A stretch of DNA of 64,000 nt from Rhodovulum sp. P5 (GCF_002079305.1 NZ_CP015039.1:1571501-1635500), one strand, 5' to 3'; shown: positions 33,185-42,310, numbered from the stretch's first letter. The notes: a model not told the origin generated them from the letters alone. Translations and numbers: made by a program.

Positions 33185-33981
33185 CACTGACGCTCATCAA
33201 GCCCGTGAAGACCCCAGCGCCTGCCCTCAGCGGCTTCGCCTATGCTGACCTTGAGCCGAAGATTGCCGAGGGGGCGAAGGCTGCCGCGACTGTGATCCGC
33301 GAGAAGCTGGACACGGTGCGCAGTGACTTCCTGACCATCGGCACCAAGCTTCTGGCGATCAAGGAGAAGCTGCCCCACGGCATGTTCGGTGCGTGGATCG
33401 AAGCCGAATTTTCGATGGGCCATTCCACCGCCAACAATCTGATGAACGTGGCGCGGCTTGCAAACAAGGTGCCGCCGCAGGTGATCGAGCATTATCCGCA
33501 AGCGGCAGTCTACAAGCTGGCAGCCCCCAGCACCCCGGAGTGCATCGTCACCCAACTGGCCAATCTGGCGAAGAAGGGCGATCCGCTCCCGGCACCTGAA
33601 CAGATGCTGACCGAGCTTCGGGAGGCGAAGGAGAAGGAAGACGCCGCCAAGGAGGAACAGCGGCAGGCTGCGCAGGCCGCACGGCAGGATAAGGCTGCCC
33701 GCAAGGCTCTGCTGGCCGAGGGCAAGACCCCCGAAGAAGTTGAAAAGATCATGGCGAACAAGGCCAAGAAGAAGGCCGCATACACGAAGGCCAAGGCGAA
33801 GGCGAAGGCCGAACAGCATGAAGCCTACAAGCAGGAAACAGAAGAGCGGAAGGCCCGCGCCGCCGAAGCCGTGGCCTTTCTGCGCGATCACCTGAGCCAC
33901 GATGACCTGCGCGAGTTCGCCGCCCTCTATGACGCAGGGGGCTTCATGTTCAACAAGACCTTGAAGGAGGCCGTGCAATGA
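33181..33981 (+). CDS. DUF3102-domain protein
   Basis: A 266-aa protein. Residues about 25-110 match the DUF3102 pattern (IREKLDTVRSDFLTIGTKLLAIKEKLPHGMFGAWIEAEFSMGHSTANNLMNVARLANKVPPQVIEHYPQAAVYKLA), found in plasmid and phage proteins related to ParB/KfrA-type DNA binders. A long charged helix rich in Lys, Ala and Glu (about 140-235) is probably coiled coil. The C-terminus FLRDHLSHDDLREFAALYDAGGFMFNKTLKEAV is compact. It may bind DNA and serve in maintenance or regulation of the island. It overlaps both neighbours by 4 nt. Confidence 0.75.
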   Translation: MTLTLIKPVKTPAPALSGFAYADLEPKIAEGAKAAATVIREKLDTVRSDFLTIGTKLLAIKEKLPHGMFGAWIEAEFSMGHSTANNLMNVARLANKVPPQVIEHYPQAAVYKLAAPSTPECIVTQLANLAKKGDPLPAPEQMLTELREAKEKEDAAKEEQRQAAQAARQDKAARKALLAEGKTPEEVEKIMANKAKKKAAYTKAKAKAKAEQHEAYKQETEERKARAAEAVAFLRDHLSHDDLREFAALYDAGGFMFNKTLKEAVQ

Positions 33982-34160
33982 CACTTCCCATCAAAATTCA
34001 GAAACATGGCAACGGGCAATTCAGTGTCGGCAAGGGAGGAAAGCCCGCAACCGTCTGTAAGACATATGAAGAAGCCGTGGATGCAGCACTGAGGATGCAG
34101 CGCAATGCCACCGGAGAGCCGCCCAAGATTGTGGACCTGACGGGGGAAGCGGGAGCATGA
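33978..34160 (+). CDS. Small unknown protein (60 aa)
   Basis: MTLPIKIQKHGNGQFSVGKGGKPATVCKTYEEAVDAALRMQRNATGEPPKIVDLTGEAGA. It looks like a small beta-beta-alpha fold: two strands (IKIQKHGNGQFSV, ATVCK) and a helix (TYEEAVDAALRMQRN), similar in shape to integrase arm-binding or DUF2188-like domains. It overlaps both neighbours by 4 nt (ATGA), which supports real translation. Possible accessory to integration or excision; unproven. Confidence 0.6.
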   Translation: MTLPIKIQKHGNGQFSVGKGGKPATVCKTYEEAVDAALRMQRNATGEPPKIVDLTGEAGA

Positions 34161-34441
34161 CCGAGAAAAGCGCAATGGCGTCGCTGCCCGCAGAGAAGGG
34201 GTCGAAAGCCCCTTCTTTCGGCTGGATCAAGCGCGCCCGGAAGCTCGCCCCCGCGAATGGCAAGCTGAGCGTGGTGGAGATGAAGAAAGCGGCGAAGGTG
34301 CTGCAAGGCATCGGCAAGCCCGTCTCGGGCATCGAAGCCATGCCGGATGGCAGTTTCCGGGTGCTGGTGCAGCACTCTGAGCCAGCACCGCCGCCGGACA
34401 GCAACCCTTGGGATGAGGTGCTGCCCGATGGCCAAGAATAA
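34157..34441 (+). CDS. Small unknown protein before integrase (94 aa)
   Basis: MTEKSAMASLPAEKGSKAPSFGWIKRARKLAPANGKLSVVEMKKAAKVLQGIGKPVSGIEAMPDGSFRVLVQHSEPAPPPDSNPWDEVLPDGQE. A basic N-terminal part, a helix (SVVEMKKAAKVLQGIG), a short strand pair (GIEAMPDGSFRVLVQ) and an acidic, proline-rich tail. It lies where excisionase genes often sit and overlaps the integrase start by 14 nt. It has no clear helix-turn-helix, so a directionality-factor role is only a guess. Confidence 0.55.
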   Translation: MTEKSAMASLPAEKGSKAPSFGWIKRARKLAPANGKLSVVEMKKAAKVLQGIGKPVSGIEAMPDGSFRVLVQHSEPAPPPDSNPWDEVLPDGQE

Positions 34442-35513
34442 GACTTCAAAGCCCAAGTATGTGCATGTCTACCGCGACAGGCACGGCAAGGTGCGCATCT
34501 ATTTCAACAAGCCGGGGCAACCCCGAGTGCCGTTGCCCGGCCCCCTGAACAGCCCTGCGTTCTTCGCAGCCTACGCCAAAGCCATCGCCGGGGTGGAACT
34601 GACCACCACGACCAAGCCCAAGGCCGCGAAGGATACCATCTCCGCGCTGATCGAACTCTATTACAACTCGCCGCTGTTTCATGGCCTGTCCGACAGTAGC
34701 AAAACGAACTATCGCCGCATATTGGAAAGGTTCCGGCAGGAGCATGGGGACAAGCCTATCATCGGGCTGGGCCGGAAGCATGTGACATCTATCCTCGGGA
34801 AGATGAGCGACCGCCCAGAGGCAGCCAACACGCTCCTGAAACGCCTCAAGGTGCTGATGGGCTTCGCGCTGGACAACGGCATGGTTGACCATAACCCGCT
34901 AGTCGGGATGAAGGGCTTCAAAACCTCCTCGGAAGGCTTCCACACTTGGAGCGAAGATGAGATTGCCCGCTTTGAAGATCGGCATCCCATCGGCTCTAAA
35001 GCCCGGCTGGCCATGACGCTGATGCTCTGCACCGGGCAACGCCGCTCAGACGTGGTGCGGATGGGGTGGCAGCATGTGGACGGCAACTTGATTGCGGTGA
35101 AGCAACAGAAGACGGGCGCAAACCTGCTGATCCCGATCCACCCGAAACTGAAAGCCGTTCTGGATCAGACGCCCCGCGACAACATGACCTTTCTGTTGAC
35201 CGACTACGGGAAGCCTTTCAGCGCCAACGGTTTCGGGAACTGGATGCGGAAGCGATGTGATGAGGCTGCCTTGTCAGTCTGTTCCTCACATGGACTGCGC
35301 AAGGCATGTGCCCGACGCTTGGCCGAAGCGGGATGCAGCAATCAAGAAATCAAGGCCGTGACGGGACACGAGACCGAAGCGGAAGTCACCAGATATACCA
35401 AGGCAGCCGATCAGAAGGTGTTGGCTCTAAAAGCCATGGGCAAGCTCAGCGGGGGTGAAGGTGGAACACAATCTGCTAACCTCCCTGACAAAGTTAGCAA
35501 GTCCAGTAGCTAA
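34428..35513 (+). CDS. Tyrosine recombinase (island integrase)
   Basis: A 361-aa phage integrase. The start ATG at 34428 follows GAGGTG at 8 nt. The N-terminal arm (KPKYVHVYRDRHGKVRIYFNKPGQPRVPLPG) is followed by a SAM-like core-binding domain (about 75-165). The catalytic domain shows the Arg in MLCTGQRRSDVVRMGW, the Lys in VKQQKTGANLLIP, the HxxR in SSHGLRKACARRL, the second His in VTGHETEAEVTRYTK and the Tyr of the same stretch. All catalytic residues are present, so it could be active. The gene ends 32 bp before attR. Confidence 0.93.
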   Translation: MAKNKTSKPKYVHVYRDRHGKVRIYFNKPGQPRVPLPGPLNSPAFFAAYAKAIAGVELTTTTKPKAAKDTISALIELYYNSPLFHGLSDSSKTNYRRILERFRQEHGDKPIIGLGRKHVTSILGKMSDRPEAANTLLKRLKVLMGFALDNGMVDHNPLVGMKGFKTSSEGFHTWSEDEIARFEDRHPIGSKARLAMTLMLCTGQRRSDVVRMGWQHVDGNLIAVKQQKTGANLLIPIHPKLKAVLDQTPRDNMTFLLTDYGKPFSANGFGNWMRKRCDEAALSVCSSHGLRKACARRLAEAGCSNQEIKAVTGHETEAEVTRYTKAADQKVLALKAMGKLSGGEGGTQSANLPDKVSKSSS

Positions 35514-35545
35514 GGCTCTGGCAATGCTCACTTTCTCTGGGAAGG

Positions 35546-35560
35546 TGGCAGCCCGTAGGG
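35546..35560. repeat. Right attachment site (attR) in tRNA-Glu 3' end
   Basis: TGGCAGCCCGTAGGG, identical to 17822-17836. It covers the CCA end, discriminator and acceptor/T-arm part of tRNA-Glu. Confidence 0.87.
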
Positions 35561-35620
35561 GAGTCGAACCCCTCTTTCCAGGTTGAAAACCTGGCGTCCT
35601 AACCGATAGACGAACGGGCC
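35546..35620 (-). tRNA. tRNA-Glu (UUC)
   Basis: 75 nt including an encoded CCA. Acceptor stem GGCCCGT with ACGGGCT (first pair G-U), D arm with GTCTATCGGTTAGGAC, anticodon stem-loop CCAGG-TTTTCAA-CCTGG with anticodon TTC, and T arm GAGGGGTTCGACTCCCCT. It is intact, restored by the attachment repeat, and transcribed toward the island. Confidence 0.95.
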
Positions 35621-35696
35621 ATCCAGTGCGTGACGCGTTACCTAGAAAAAACGGCGGGGGTGCGCAAGGGGATTTTTGCGAGTTCGGGCAGCTTTT

Positions 35697-37445
35697 TCAT
35701 CCCAAGGGCGCGGCGTCCTCCAGCCGGAGCTGCACGGTCTGCCGACCGGCCCAGCTGTTGACCTCCAGCCGGCCGGCCAGATGGAAGCGTTTGCCGCCAT
35801 AGGCCTCCAGCGCGGGACCAAGCGGCCCGTCGAAGGCGCCGAAAGCGATCGCGTCGAGTTTGCCGCCGGTATCGCCGGTGAATGCGATCTTGAGGTGGCG
35901 CTCCCCGACCCGGCGGCAGAACCCGACCGCCATGTCGGGGAAAGCGAAGCGCGCCGCAGCGGCACCGGCGCCGAAGGGACCCGCGGCCTCGACCTGCGCG
36001 ACAAGATCTAGAGAGACCGCCGAGGGCATCAAGAGCGTATCGACGCGCAGGTCGGCTGGCCCGCGCTGGCTGGCCCCCTGCCTGTCGAGCAGCGTGGCGA
36101 GTCGCGCCATCGCGTCGGGCAAGCGGTCGCGCGCGACGGTCAGACCGGCGGCCATGCGGTGCCCGCCCCCCTTGATCAGCAGTCCTTCGCCGGCAAGGCG
36201 CTGAACCGCGGCCCCCAGATCGACGCCGGACACCGACCGGCCCGATCCCTTGCCCTCGTCCCCGTCAAGGCCGATCACGACCGCCGGGCGATTGGTGGCT
36301 TCTTTCAGGCGGCTGGCAACGATGCCCACGACACCGGGATGCCATCCCTCCCCCGCGGCCCAGACAAGGGGGCCGTCCAGCCCCCGCGCCTCGGCCTGGG
36401 CAAGGGCGGCCTCACGCACCGCGGCCTCGATATCCCGGCGCTCGGCGTTCAGCCGGTCAAGCCGTTCGGCCAGCGCCGCGGCCTCATCCGGGTCTGCCGT
36501 GGCCAGAAGCCGCGCGCCAAGATCGGCCTGGCCGATGCGCCCGCCGGCATTGATCCGGGGGCCGAAGACGAAGCCCAGGTGATAGGGCGTCGGCGCGGTG
36601 TCGAGCCGCGCGATATCGGACAGGGCCACCAGACCGGGGCGGCGGCGCTGGCCCATGACCGTCAGCCCCTGCCGGACAAGCGCACGGTTGACCCCGATCA
36701 GGGGGGCGACATCGGCCACCGTGGCCAGTGCGACCAGATCCAGAAAACCCAGAAGGTCGGGCCCCTTGGCCCCGCCTGCCCGCATCTGCCGGTTGACCTC
36801 TACCAGCATCAGAAAGACCACGCCCGCCGCGCAGAGATGCCCCAGATCGCCGGTTTCGTCCTGCCGGTTGGGGTTGACCACGGCACAGGCGGGGGGAAGG
36901 GTCTCTGCCCCGAGGTGATGATCCAGAACGATCACGTCGGCGCCCTTGGCCGCGGCGATGGGCTCATGGCTCAGCGTGCCGCAATCGACACAGACGATCA
37001 GGTCGTGATCGCGGGCCAAAGCCTGCATCGCCGGGACGTTCGGGCCATAGCCTTCGTCGATCCGGTCGGGGATGTAGAGTGTGGCGTCGCGGCCCATGGC
37101 GCGCAGCCATGTCAGCAGCAGCGCCGCAGAGGCGCCGCCGTCGACGTCATAGTCGGCGAAGACGGCGATACGCTCCTTCCCGCGGACCGCGCCCAGAAAG
37201 CGTTCGGCAGCGGCGCCCATGTCGCGCAAGGACAGCGGATCGGGCAGCGTGTCCTTCAGCGTCGGGGCAAGGAAGGCGTCGGCCGCATCGGCGGTCACGC
37301 CCCGCCGGGCCAGGATGGCGGCCACGGCGGGCGGCAGGTCCGCGGCTTGGGTCAGCGCCTCGGCCTGCCGGGTCTCTTCCGCCGAGGGGCCGACCCAACG
37401 CCGGCCGGTCAGCGACTGTTCGACGCCAAGAAAGGCCTGCGTCAT
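35697..37445 (-). CDS. recJ: Single-stranded-DNA-specific exonuclease RecJ
   Basis: A 582-aa DHH-superfamily 5'-3' nuclease for recombination and mismatch repair. DHH domain motifs are FADYDVDGGASAALLL, CVDCGT and IVLDHHLGAE; the DHHA1 part has GWHPGVVGIVASRLKE and IKGGGHRMAAGLTV. The C-terminal OB part begins near residue 450. It starts 3 bp after the glpX stop and forms an operon with it, a common pairing in Rhodobacteraceae. The 76 bp to the tRNA-Glu gene hold nothing else. Confidence 0.95.
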   Translation of the reverse strand: MTQAFLGVEQSLTGRRWVGPSAEETRQAEALTQAADLPPAVAAILARRGVTADAADAFLAPTLKDTLPDPLSLRDMGAAAERFLGAVRGKERIAVFADYDVDGGASAALLLTWLRAMGRDATLYIPDRIDEGYGPNVPAMQALARDHDLIVCVDCGTLSHEPIAAAKGADVIVLDHHLGAETLPPACAVVNPNRQDETGDLGHLCAAGVVFLMLVEVNRQMRAGGAKGPDLLGFLDLVALATVADVAPLIGVNRALVRQGLTVMGQRRRPGLVALSDIARLDTAPTPYHLGFVFGPRINAGGRIGQADLGARLLATADPDEAAALAERLDRLNAERRDIEAAVREAALAQAEARGLDGPLVWAAGEGWHPGVVGIVASRLKEATNRPAVVIGLDGDEGKGSGRSVSGVDLGAAVQRLAGEGLLIKGGGHRMAAGLTVARDRLPDAMARLATLLDRQGASQRGPADLRVDTLLMPSAVSLDLVAQVEAAGPFGAGAAAARFAFPDMAVGFCRRVGERHLKIAFTGDTGGKLDAIAFGAFDGPLGPALEAYGGKRFHLAGRLEVNSWAGRQTVQLRLEDAAPLG

Positions 37446-37448
37446 GCC

Positions 37449-38423
37449 TCAGGGGGCGGGGTTGCGATAGACCATGCGCCGGACCGACCCGGTCTTGGAG
37501 CGCATCAGCAGGGTTTCGGCGGTCAGCCAGCCGACCTCTCGCTTGATCCCGGGCAGAAGCGATCCGTCGGTCACGCCGGTCGCGGCAAAGATCACGTCGC
37601 GGGTGACCATGTCGTCGCGGGTATAGACCCGGTCAAGATCGGTGATCCCGGCCTTGGCGGCGCGGCCCCGTTCGTCGTCGTTGCGGAACAGAAGCTGGCC
37701 GTACATCTGCCCGCCCATGCATTTCAGTGCCGCGGCGGCCAGCACACCCTCGGGCGCCCCGCCCGATCCCATATACATGTCGATGCCGGTGCGCTGCGAT
37801 TCCGCGCAGTGCATGACGCCGGCGACATCGCCATCGGTGATCAGCCGGATCGCGGCACCGGTAGAGCGGACCTCGGCAATCAGGTCTTCATGGCGCGGGC
37901 GTTCAAGGATGCAGACGGTGATATCGTCATTGTCGCCGCCCTTGGCCTTGGCCAGCTCACGCACCCGTTCCGCCGGCGACATGTCGAGCGTGACAACCCC
38001 CGGCGCATATCCCGGGCCGATCGCCAGCTTTTCCATATAGACATCGGGCGCATGCAGCATCGAGCCGCGCGGCCCCATGGCGATCACGGTCAGGGCGTTG
38101 GGCATATCCTTCGCCGTCAGCGTTGTCCCCTCCAGCGGGTCAAGCGCGATGTCGACCGACGGGCCTTCGCCCTGACCGACTTCCTCGCCGATATAAAGCA
38201 TCGGCGCCTCGTCGCGCTCGCCCTCGCCGATCACGATGACGCCCTGAATTTCAAGCCGGTTGAGTTCGGTGCGCATGGCATCGACCGCGGCCTGGTCGGC
38301 GGCCTTTTCATCACCGTGACCGATCAGCTTGGCCGAGGCGAGCGCCGCCTTCTCAGACACACGGGCAAGACCAAGCGACAGCATGCGGTCATTGAAATCA
38401 ACGGGGGAATGGGACGCGTTCAT
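37449..38423 (-). CDS. glpX: Class II fructose-1,6-bisphosphatase GlpX
   Basis: A 324-aa GlpX-family phosphatase of gluconeogenesis and, in autotrophs, the Calvin cycle. Lithium-sensitive phosphatase motifs are visible: VIGEGERDEAPMLYIGEEVG (metal-binding Glu), DIALDPLEGTTL (DPxEGT) and LITDGDVAGVM. AGGA lies 7 nt before the ATG. In relatives the upstream neighbour is often a homoserine dehydrogenase gene; here a 300-bp gap and a divergent c-di-GMP gene follow. Confidence 0.93.
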   Translation of the reverse strand: MNASHSPVDFNDRMLSLGLARVSEKAALASAKLIGHGDEKAADQAAVDAMRTELNRLEIQGVIVIGEGERDEAPMLYIGEEVGQGEGPSVDIALDPLEGTTLTAKDMPNALTVIAMGPRGSMLHAPDVYMEKLAIGPGYAPGVVTLDMSPAERVRELAKAKGGDNDDITVCILERPRHEDLIAEVRSTGAAIRLITDGDVAGVMHCAESQRTGIDMYMGSGGAPEGVLAAAALKCMGGQMYGQLLFRNDDERGRAAKAGITDLDRVYTRDDMVTRDVIFAATGVTDGSLLPGIKREVGWLTAETLLMRSKTGSVRRMVYRNPAP

Positions 38424-38733
38424 CGGAAAATCCTGTCGTCTTGCATCAATTGGACATGCGCATCTAGCGCCCCGGCCAAGTGCAAGACAAGGGGGCGAAG
38501 GCGCACGGCGTTAATTCCCCATGCGGGGTTCGGACCGGCTGCACATGCGTAAATGGCGATATCCAGAGCCCGGCCCGCGGGGTGCCAACCGGCCCATCAG
38601 CCGCCGGTCGGCGGGAACACCCCGGGAAACCAAAGACCGCGCCGGCACCGAAATGTCCCTAAAATGCCCTTCAAAAAGGCGATCTTAAGGTCATGCGCCG
38701 TACCACACCTCCTGAATGAACGGGACGGCACGG
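38424..38733. other. Divergent intergenic region, no gene seen
   Basis: 310 bp between glpX (leftward) and the GGDEF/EAL gene (rightward). It must hold promoters for both directions. I see no strong palindromic operator or convincing small ORF. A small GCCCTTCAAAAAGGC stem is at about 38,664-38,678. Confidence 0.5.
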
Positions 38734-41616
38734 ATGCGCAACATTCTCTCCAATACCTCTCTGGCCTCGCTGGTGGTCAGGCTTGGCGTTCTGTCGGCCC
38801 TGACGGTTTCGATTGCGCTGACCACACTGGGCTATGTCGCCGTTCGCAATGCGGTCCAGGAATCGGCGCTGGAAAAGCTCTCCTTCAGCGTCGACCGGCA
38901 TTCACGGAATCTGACCTCATCTTTCCGGGAAATGCAGTTGAACGCGCGGTTTCTGGCCACCACGCCGGATGTCTACGACGCGGCGCGGCTGATCGACGCC
39001 AATGGCGCTGTCTCGCCGGACCCGTCTTCGAAAGCCGAACAGGCCCGACACCGGCTGGAACAGACGCTGGCCTCCTTCCTTGCGGAGCGGCCGGAATACA
39101 CCCAGGCCCGGCTGATCGGGGCCGGACCGAACGCGCCGGAACTGGCGCGGGTGAACAACAAGGGCGGCCGGATTGAAATCGTCCCGCCGGAGGAGTTGCA
39201 GGACAAGGGGCAGGAACCCTACATGCGCGCCGCGCGCAGCTTGTGGCCGGGCGGGTGGCATCTGTCCGATGTGACCCTGAACCGGGAAAACGGCCGTGTC
39301 GAACCGGGCAGCCGCCCGACGATCCGCGGGGTTTTTGCCATTTCCGACGACTGGGGGGATGTCGGGGGCTATATCGTTCTGAATGCCGACTATCCCGCGC
39401 TGGTCCACAGGGCGATCGAGTATGTCGAAAACGGGGTCGAGCTTCATATCACCATCGACCAAGGTCACCTGATGGCGATTTCCGCCGATCGGTTGAGACC
39501 GGACCTGATCTTCAACGACGAAATTGAAGACCCCGAATCCCACGCGACCGCTCACTTGGCCGTGGCGCCGCATCATGAAACCCCGGGGATGCACGAACAA
39601 GACGGGTTCATCCACATCGCCCGCGAAACGCGACTGGACGGCGGTCGGACGATTACCGTGGACGTTCAGATCGAAAAGTCCGTCCTGCTGGCAGAGGCCA
39701 ACAAGAAACTGATGGTCATTGGTGCCGTCGCCGCGGTTCTGGTCGGGTTGATCACCCTTGCGGGGCTGCTGATCGGCCGGTGGCTGGCACGGCCCCTGAC
39801 CCGGCTGGCCCATGACGTCAACCAACCGCGTTCTCCGCTGGAACCCCTGCGGCTGAAGGTTGACGGCTATCAGGAGATCAGGCTGCTGGCCGATGCCTTT
39901 GAACAGGTGTCGGAGGATTTGGCGCGGGAAGGCCGGAACGCCGAAACCATCTTCAACTCCGCAGCGGAAGGGATCCTGCTGACGGATGAGCACGGCACGA
40001 TCCTGCGCGCCAACCCGGCAGCCCTCCGGATCTTCGAAACCGAAGAGGCCGCGATCCTCGGCAAGAACGTGACCGCGCTGATGCCCGAACGCTTCCGGTC
40101 CAACCATGGCCGCCACTTCGCCTCCCTTCCAGACCGGCAGGGCACACTGCGCCTTGGTGGCGAGCGCGGGGTGTTCGGCCTGAGGGCCAATGGCGAGGAG
40201 TTCCCGCTGGAAGCCTCGATCAACCAGGTCAAGATGGAAGACCGGACAACGATCATCGCCGTTGTGCGCGATGTCTCTGAACGGCGGGCGCGGGAAGAGC
40301 AACTGGCCCAGCAGGCGCGGGAACTCGAATGGCGGGCGACCCATGACCAATTGAGCGGCCTTCTGAACCGACGCGGCATCGACGAGGCGATCCGCACATA
40401 CGCCGATGACGTGCAGGACGTCACGCTGATCCAGATCGACCTCGACCGGTTCAAGCATGTCAACGACACGCTGGGCCATGAGGCCGGCGACGCCGTCATC
40501 ACCGCCGTCGGAGACCGCCTGCGGGAAATCGCCCGACCCGGCGACAACATTGCCCGCATGGGGGGGGACGAATTCCTTCTCATTCGCAACGGCAAGGACG
40601 AGGAGGCCACCAAGACCTTTGCCGAAGCGGCCATTCCGGTGCTGTCGGCCACGGTCGAGTTCAACGGCCGTCCGTGCCGCTTTGGCGTCAGCATGGGCGC
40701 GGCCGGCGGCACCGTGGATCACCTGCGCACGGGCGAGTTGTTCAAGCGCGCCGATCATGCGCTTTACCGTGCCAAGGGCGAGGGGCGCGGCCGGTTCCGC
40801 TATTTCTCCCCCGAGATGGAGCGCCGCCTGAAAGACCGGGCCAATCTTGCCGCCGAACTGGAAGACGCGATCGAGGCCGATGAACTCGGCATCGCCTACA
40901 TGCCCAAAGTGTCGGCCGTGGACGGTACGATCATCGGGCTGGAGGCGCTGGTGCGCTGGAACCACCCCGAACGCGGAACGCTCTCTCCCGCGACCTTCCT
41001 GCCCATCGCCGACGAGCTGAAACTGACAGAGGTTCTGGACGCGCAGGTTCTGAAACACGTCATGCGCGACCGGGAGAAATGGCTGCGAGAGGGGTATGAG
41101 GTGCCCACCGTGTCGGTCAACGTATCCGCACGGCGCCTGCTGGAACCCAATCTGGTCAAGATCGTCGAAGACATGGGCATCCCGCGGGGCACGATCAATT
41201 TCGAATTGCTGGAATCCATCTTCCTGGACGACACGTCCGAAATGATCGCCTGGAACATCGACGGGCTGCGCGACATGGGGATCGGGATCGAGATCGACGA
41301 TTTCGGCTCCGGCCATGCGTCGATCCTCGGCGTGATGAAGATCCGGCCCGACTGGGTGAAGATCGATCAGGCCATCGTGCGCCAACTCCCCCTGTCGGAA
41401 ACGGGCGAGAGCTTCGTCAAGGCGATCATCGACATGGCCACGCCCTTCGACATCTCGGTGGTCGCCGAAGGGGTGGAATCGGCCCACCAGGCCTCCCTGC
41501 TCAAACGTCTGGGATGTACCGCGCTACAAGGCTATCACATCGGCCGGGCCGAGAACGCAGCCCGGACAACGCGGATTCTGAACCGCGCGGGACAGCGGGC
41601 CGCGAAACCCGCCTAA
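38734..41616 (+). CDS. Membrane-bound GGDEF/EAL cyclic-di-GMP protein
   Basis: About 960 aa; an ATG at 38716 would add six residues. The order is TM helix (about 13-35), periplasmic sensor domain (40-315), TM helix (LMVIGAVAAVLVGLITLAGLLIGRWLA), HAMP-like linker, PAS domain (405-520), GGDEF domain and EAL domain. The GGDEF site is intact (RMGGDEFLLI) with an RxxD inhibitory site (RPGD) five residues before it. The EAL site is intact as well: LEALVRW, NVSAR, FELLES, DDFGSG, VKIDQ, AEGVE and LQGYHIG. It can therefore make and break c-di-GMP in principle, which controls motility and attachment. It converges on lolD with 16 bp between them. Confidence 0.92.
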   Translation: MRNILSNTSLASLVVRLGVLSALTVSIALTTLGYVAVRNAVQESALEKLSFSVDRHSRNLTSSFREMQLNARFLATTPDVYDAARLIDANGAVSPDPSSKAEQARHRLEQTLASFLAERPEYTQARLIGAGPNAPELARVNNKGGRIEIVPPEELQDKGQEPYMRAARSLWPGGWHLSDVTLNRENGRVEPGSRPTIRGVFAISDDWGDVGGYIVLNADYPALVHRAIEYVENGVELHITIDQGHLMAISADRLRPDLIFNDEIEDPESHATAHLAVAPHHETPGMHEQDGFIHIARETRLDGGRTITVDVQIEKSVLLAEANKKLMVIGAVAAVLVGLITLAGLLIGRWLARPLTRLAHDVNQPRSPLEPLRLKVDGYQEIRLLADAFEQVSEDLAREGRNAETIFNSAAEGILLTDEHGTILRANPAALRIFETEEAAILGKNVTALMPERFRSNHGRHFASLPDRQGTLRLGGERGVFGLRANGEEFPLEASINQVKMEDRTTIIAVVRDVSERRAREEQLAQQARELEWRATHDQLSGLLNRRGIDEAIRTYADDVQDVTLIQIDLDRFKHVNDTLGHEAGDAVITAVGDRLREIARPGDNIARMGGDEFLLIRNGKDEEATKTFAEAAIPVLSATVEFNGRPCRFGVSMGAAGGTVDHLRTGELFKRADHALYRAKGEGRGRFRYFSPEMERRLKDRANLAAELEDAIEADELGIAYMPKVSAVDGTIIGLEALVRWNHPERGTLSPATFLPIADELKLTEVLDAQVLKHVMRDREKWLREGYEVPTVSVNVSARRLLEPNLVKIVEDMGIPRGTINFELLESIFLDDTSEMIAWNIDGLRDMGIGIEIDDFGSGHASILGVMKIRPDWVKIDQAIVRQLPLSETGESFVKAIIDMATPFDISVVAEGVESAHQASLLKRLGCTALQGYHIGRAENAARTTRILNRAGQRAAKPA

Positions 41617-41632
41617 GCCTGACATCGCAGGG

Positions 41633-42310
41633 TCAGACAAGCCGCCCCTCGGACAGATGCAGAACCCTGTCCATCCGGTTGGCAAGCTCGATATTGTGGG
41701 TTGCGATCAGCGCGGACAGCCCCGTTTCCCGCACCAGACCCATCAGCGTGCCAAAGACCGTTTCCGCCGTCGCCGGGTCAAGGTTTCCGGTCGGCTCATC
41801 CGCCAGAAGCAGCCTTGGCCCATTGGCCAGCGCCCGGCAGAACGCCACCCGCTGCTGTTCCCCGCCCGACAGCGCCGCAGGCCGATGGCCGGCGCGCGGT
41901 GCCACCCCGACACGGTCCAGCAATTCCAACGCACGCGCATTGGCGGCCCCCCGCGATGTTCCCGCGGCCAGTTGCGGCAGCACGATGTTTTCGGCGGCGG
42001 TGAACTCCGGCAACAGGTGGTGGAACTGGTAGACGAAGCCGATATCGGCGCGCCGGGTCGCCGTGCGCCGGCCGTCGGGTTCGCGCGTCATGTCCTGCCC
42101 GGCGATCCGAACCGCCCCGGCATCGGGCGTGTCCAGAAGCCCGGCAATATGCAACAGGGTCGACTTGCCCGCGCCGGAAGGGGCAACCAGCGCCACGACC
42201 TCGCCCGCGGCCACGCTGAGCGATGCGCCAGTCAGCACGCGCACCTCGCCCGCCTGCCCCTTGTTATAGGCCTTCTCGATCCCGTCGAGCGCCAGCACCG
42301 GATCACTCAT
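41633..42310 (-). CDS. lolD: Lipoprotein-releasing ABC transporter ATPase LolD
   Basis: A 225-aa ATPase of the MacB/LolD type. Walker [14 protein letters not shown]-loop [18 protein letters not shown] (the LolD-specific FQxHHLLPEF pattern), signature [15 protein letters not shown], Walker [13 protein letters not shown]. It powers transfer of outer-membrane lipoproteins from the inner membrane to LolA. Its start overlaps the stop of the permease gene by 8 nt. Confidence 0.93.
   Translation of the reverse strand: MSDPVLALDGIEKAYNKGQAGEVRVLTGASLSVAAGEVVALVAPSGAGKSTLLHIAGLLDTPDAGAVRIAGQDMTREPDGRRTATRRADIGFVYQFHHLLPEFTAAENIVLPQLAAGTSRGAANARALELLDRVGVAPRAGHRPAALSGGEQQRVAFCRALANGPRLLLADEPTGNLDPATAETVFGTLMGLVRETGLSALIATHNIELANRMDRVLHLSEGRLV

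Larger units (their letters stand above)
17822..35560. mobile_element. Phage-derived integrative island in tRNA-Glu
   Basis: The element is bounded by the 15-bp direct repeat TGGCAGCCCGTAGGG, which is the 3' end of tRNA-Glu. The intact tRNA lies at the right end next to a tyrosine integrase gene. Between the repeats are 17,724 bp with capsid, portal, protease, connector, tail tube, tape measure and large terminase genes, plus regulators and unknown small genes. No lysis, tail-tip, fibre or small terminase gene is visible. The portal gene is broken. It is therefore either a decayed siphovirus prophage or a phage satellite that borrows missing parts. Confidence 0.88.

Noticed and set aside
35546..35560. 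Chance repeat of the tRNA end
   Set aside because: A 15-bp match next to an integrase and phage genes at both borders is far beyond chance; kept as att site.
36159..38552. 797-codon frame opposite recJ and glpX
   Set aside because: Shadow of two conserved genes.
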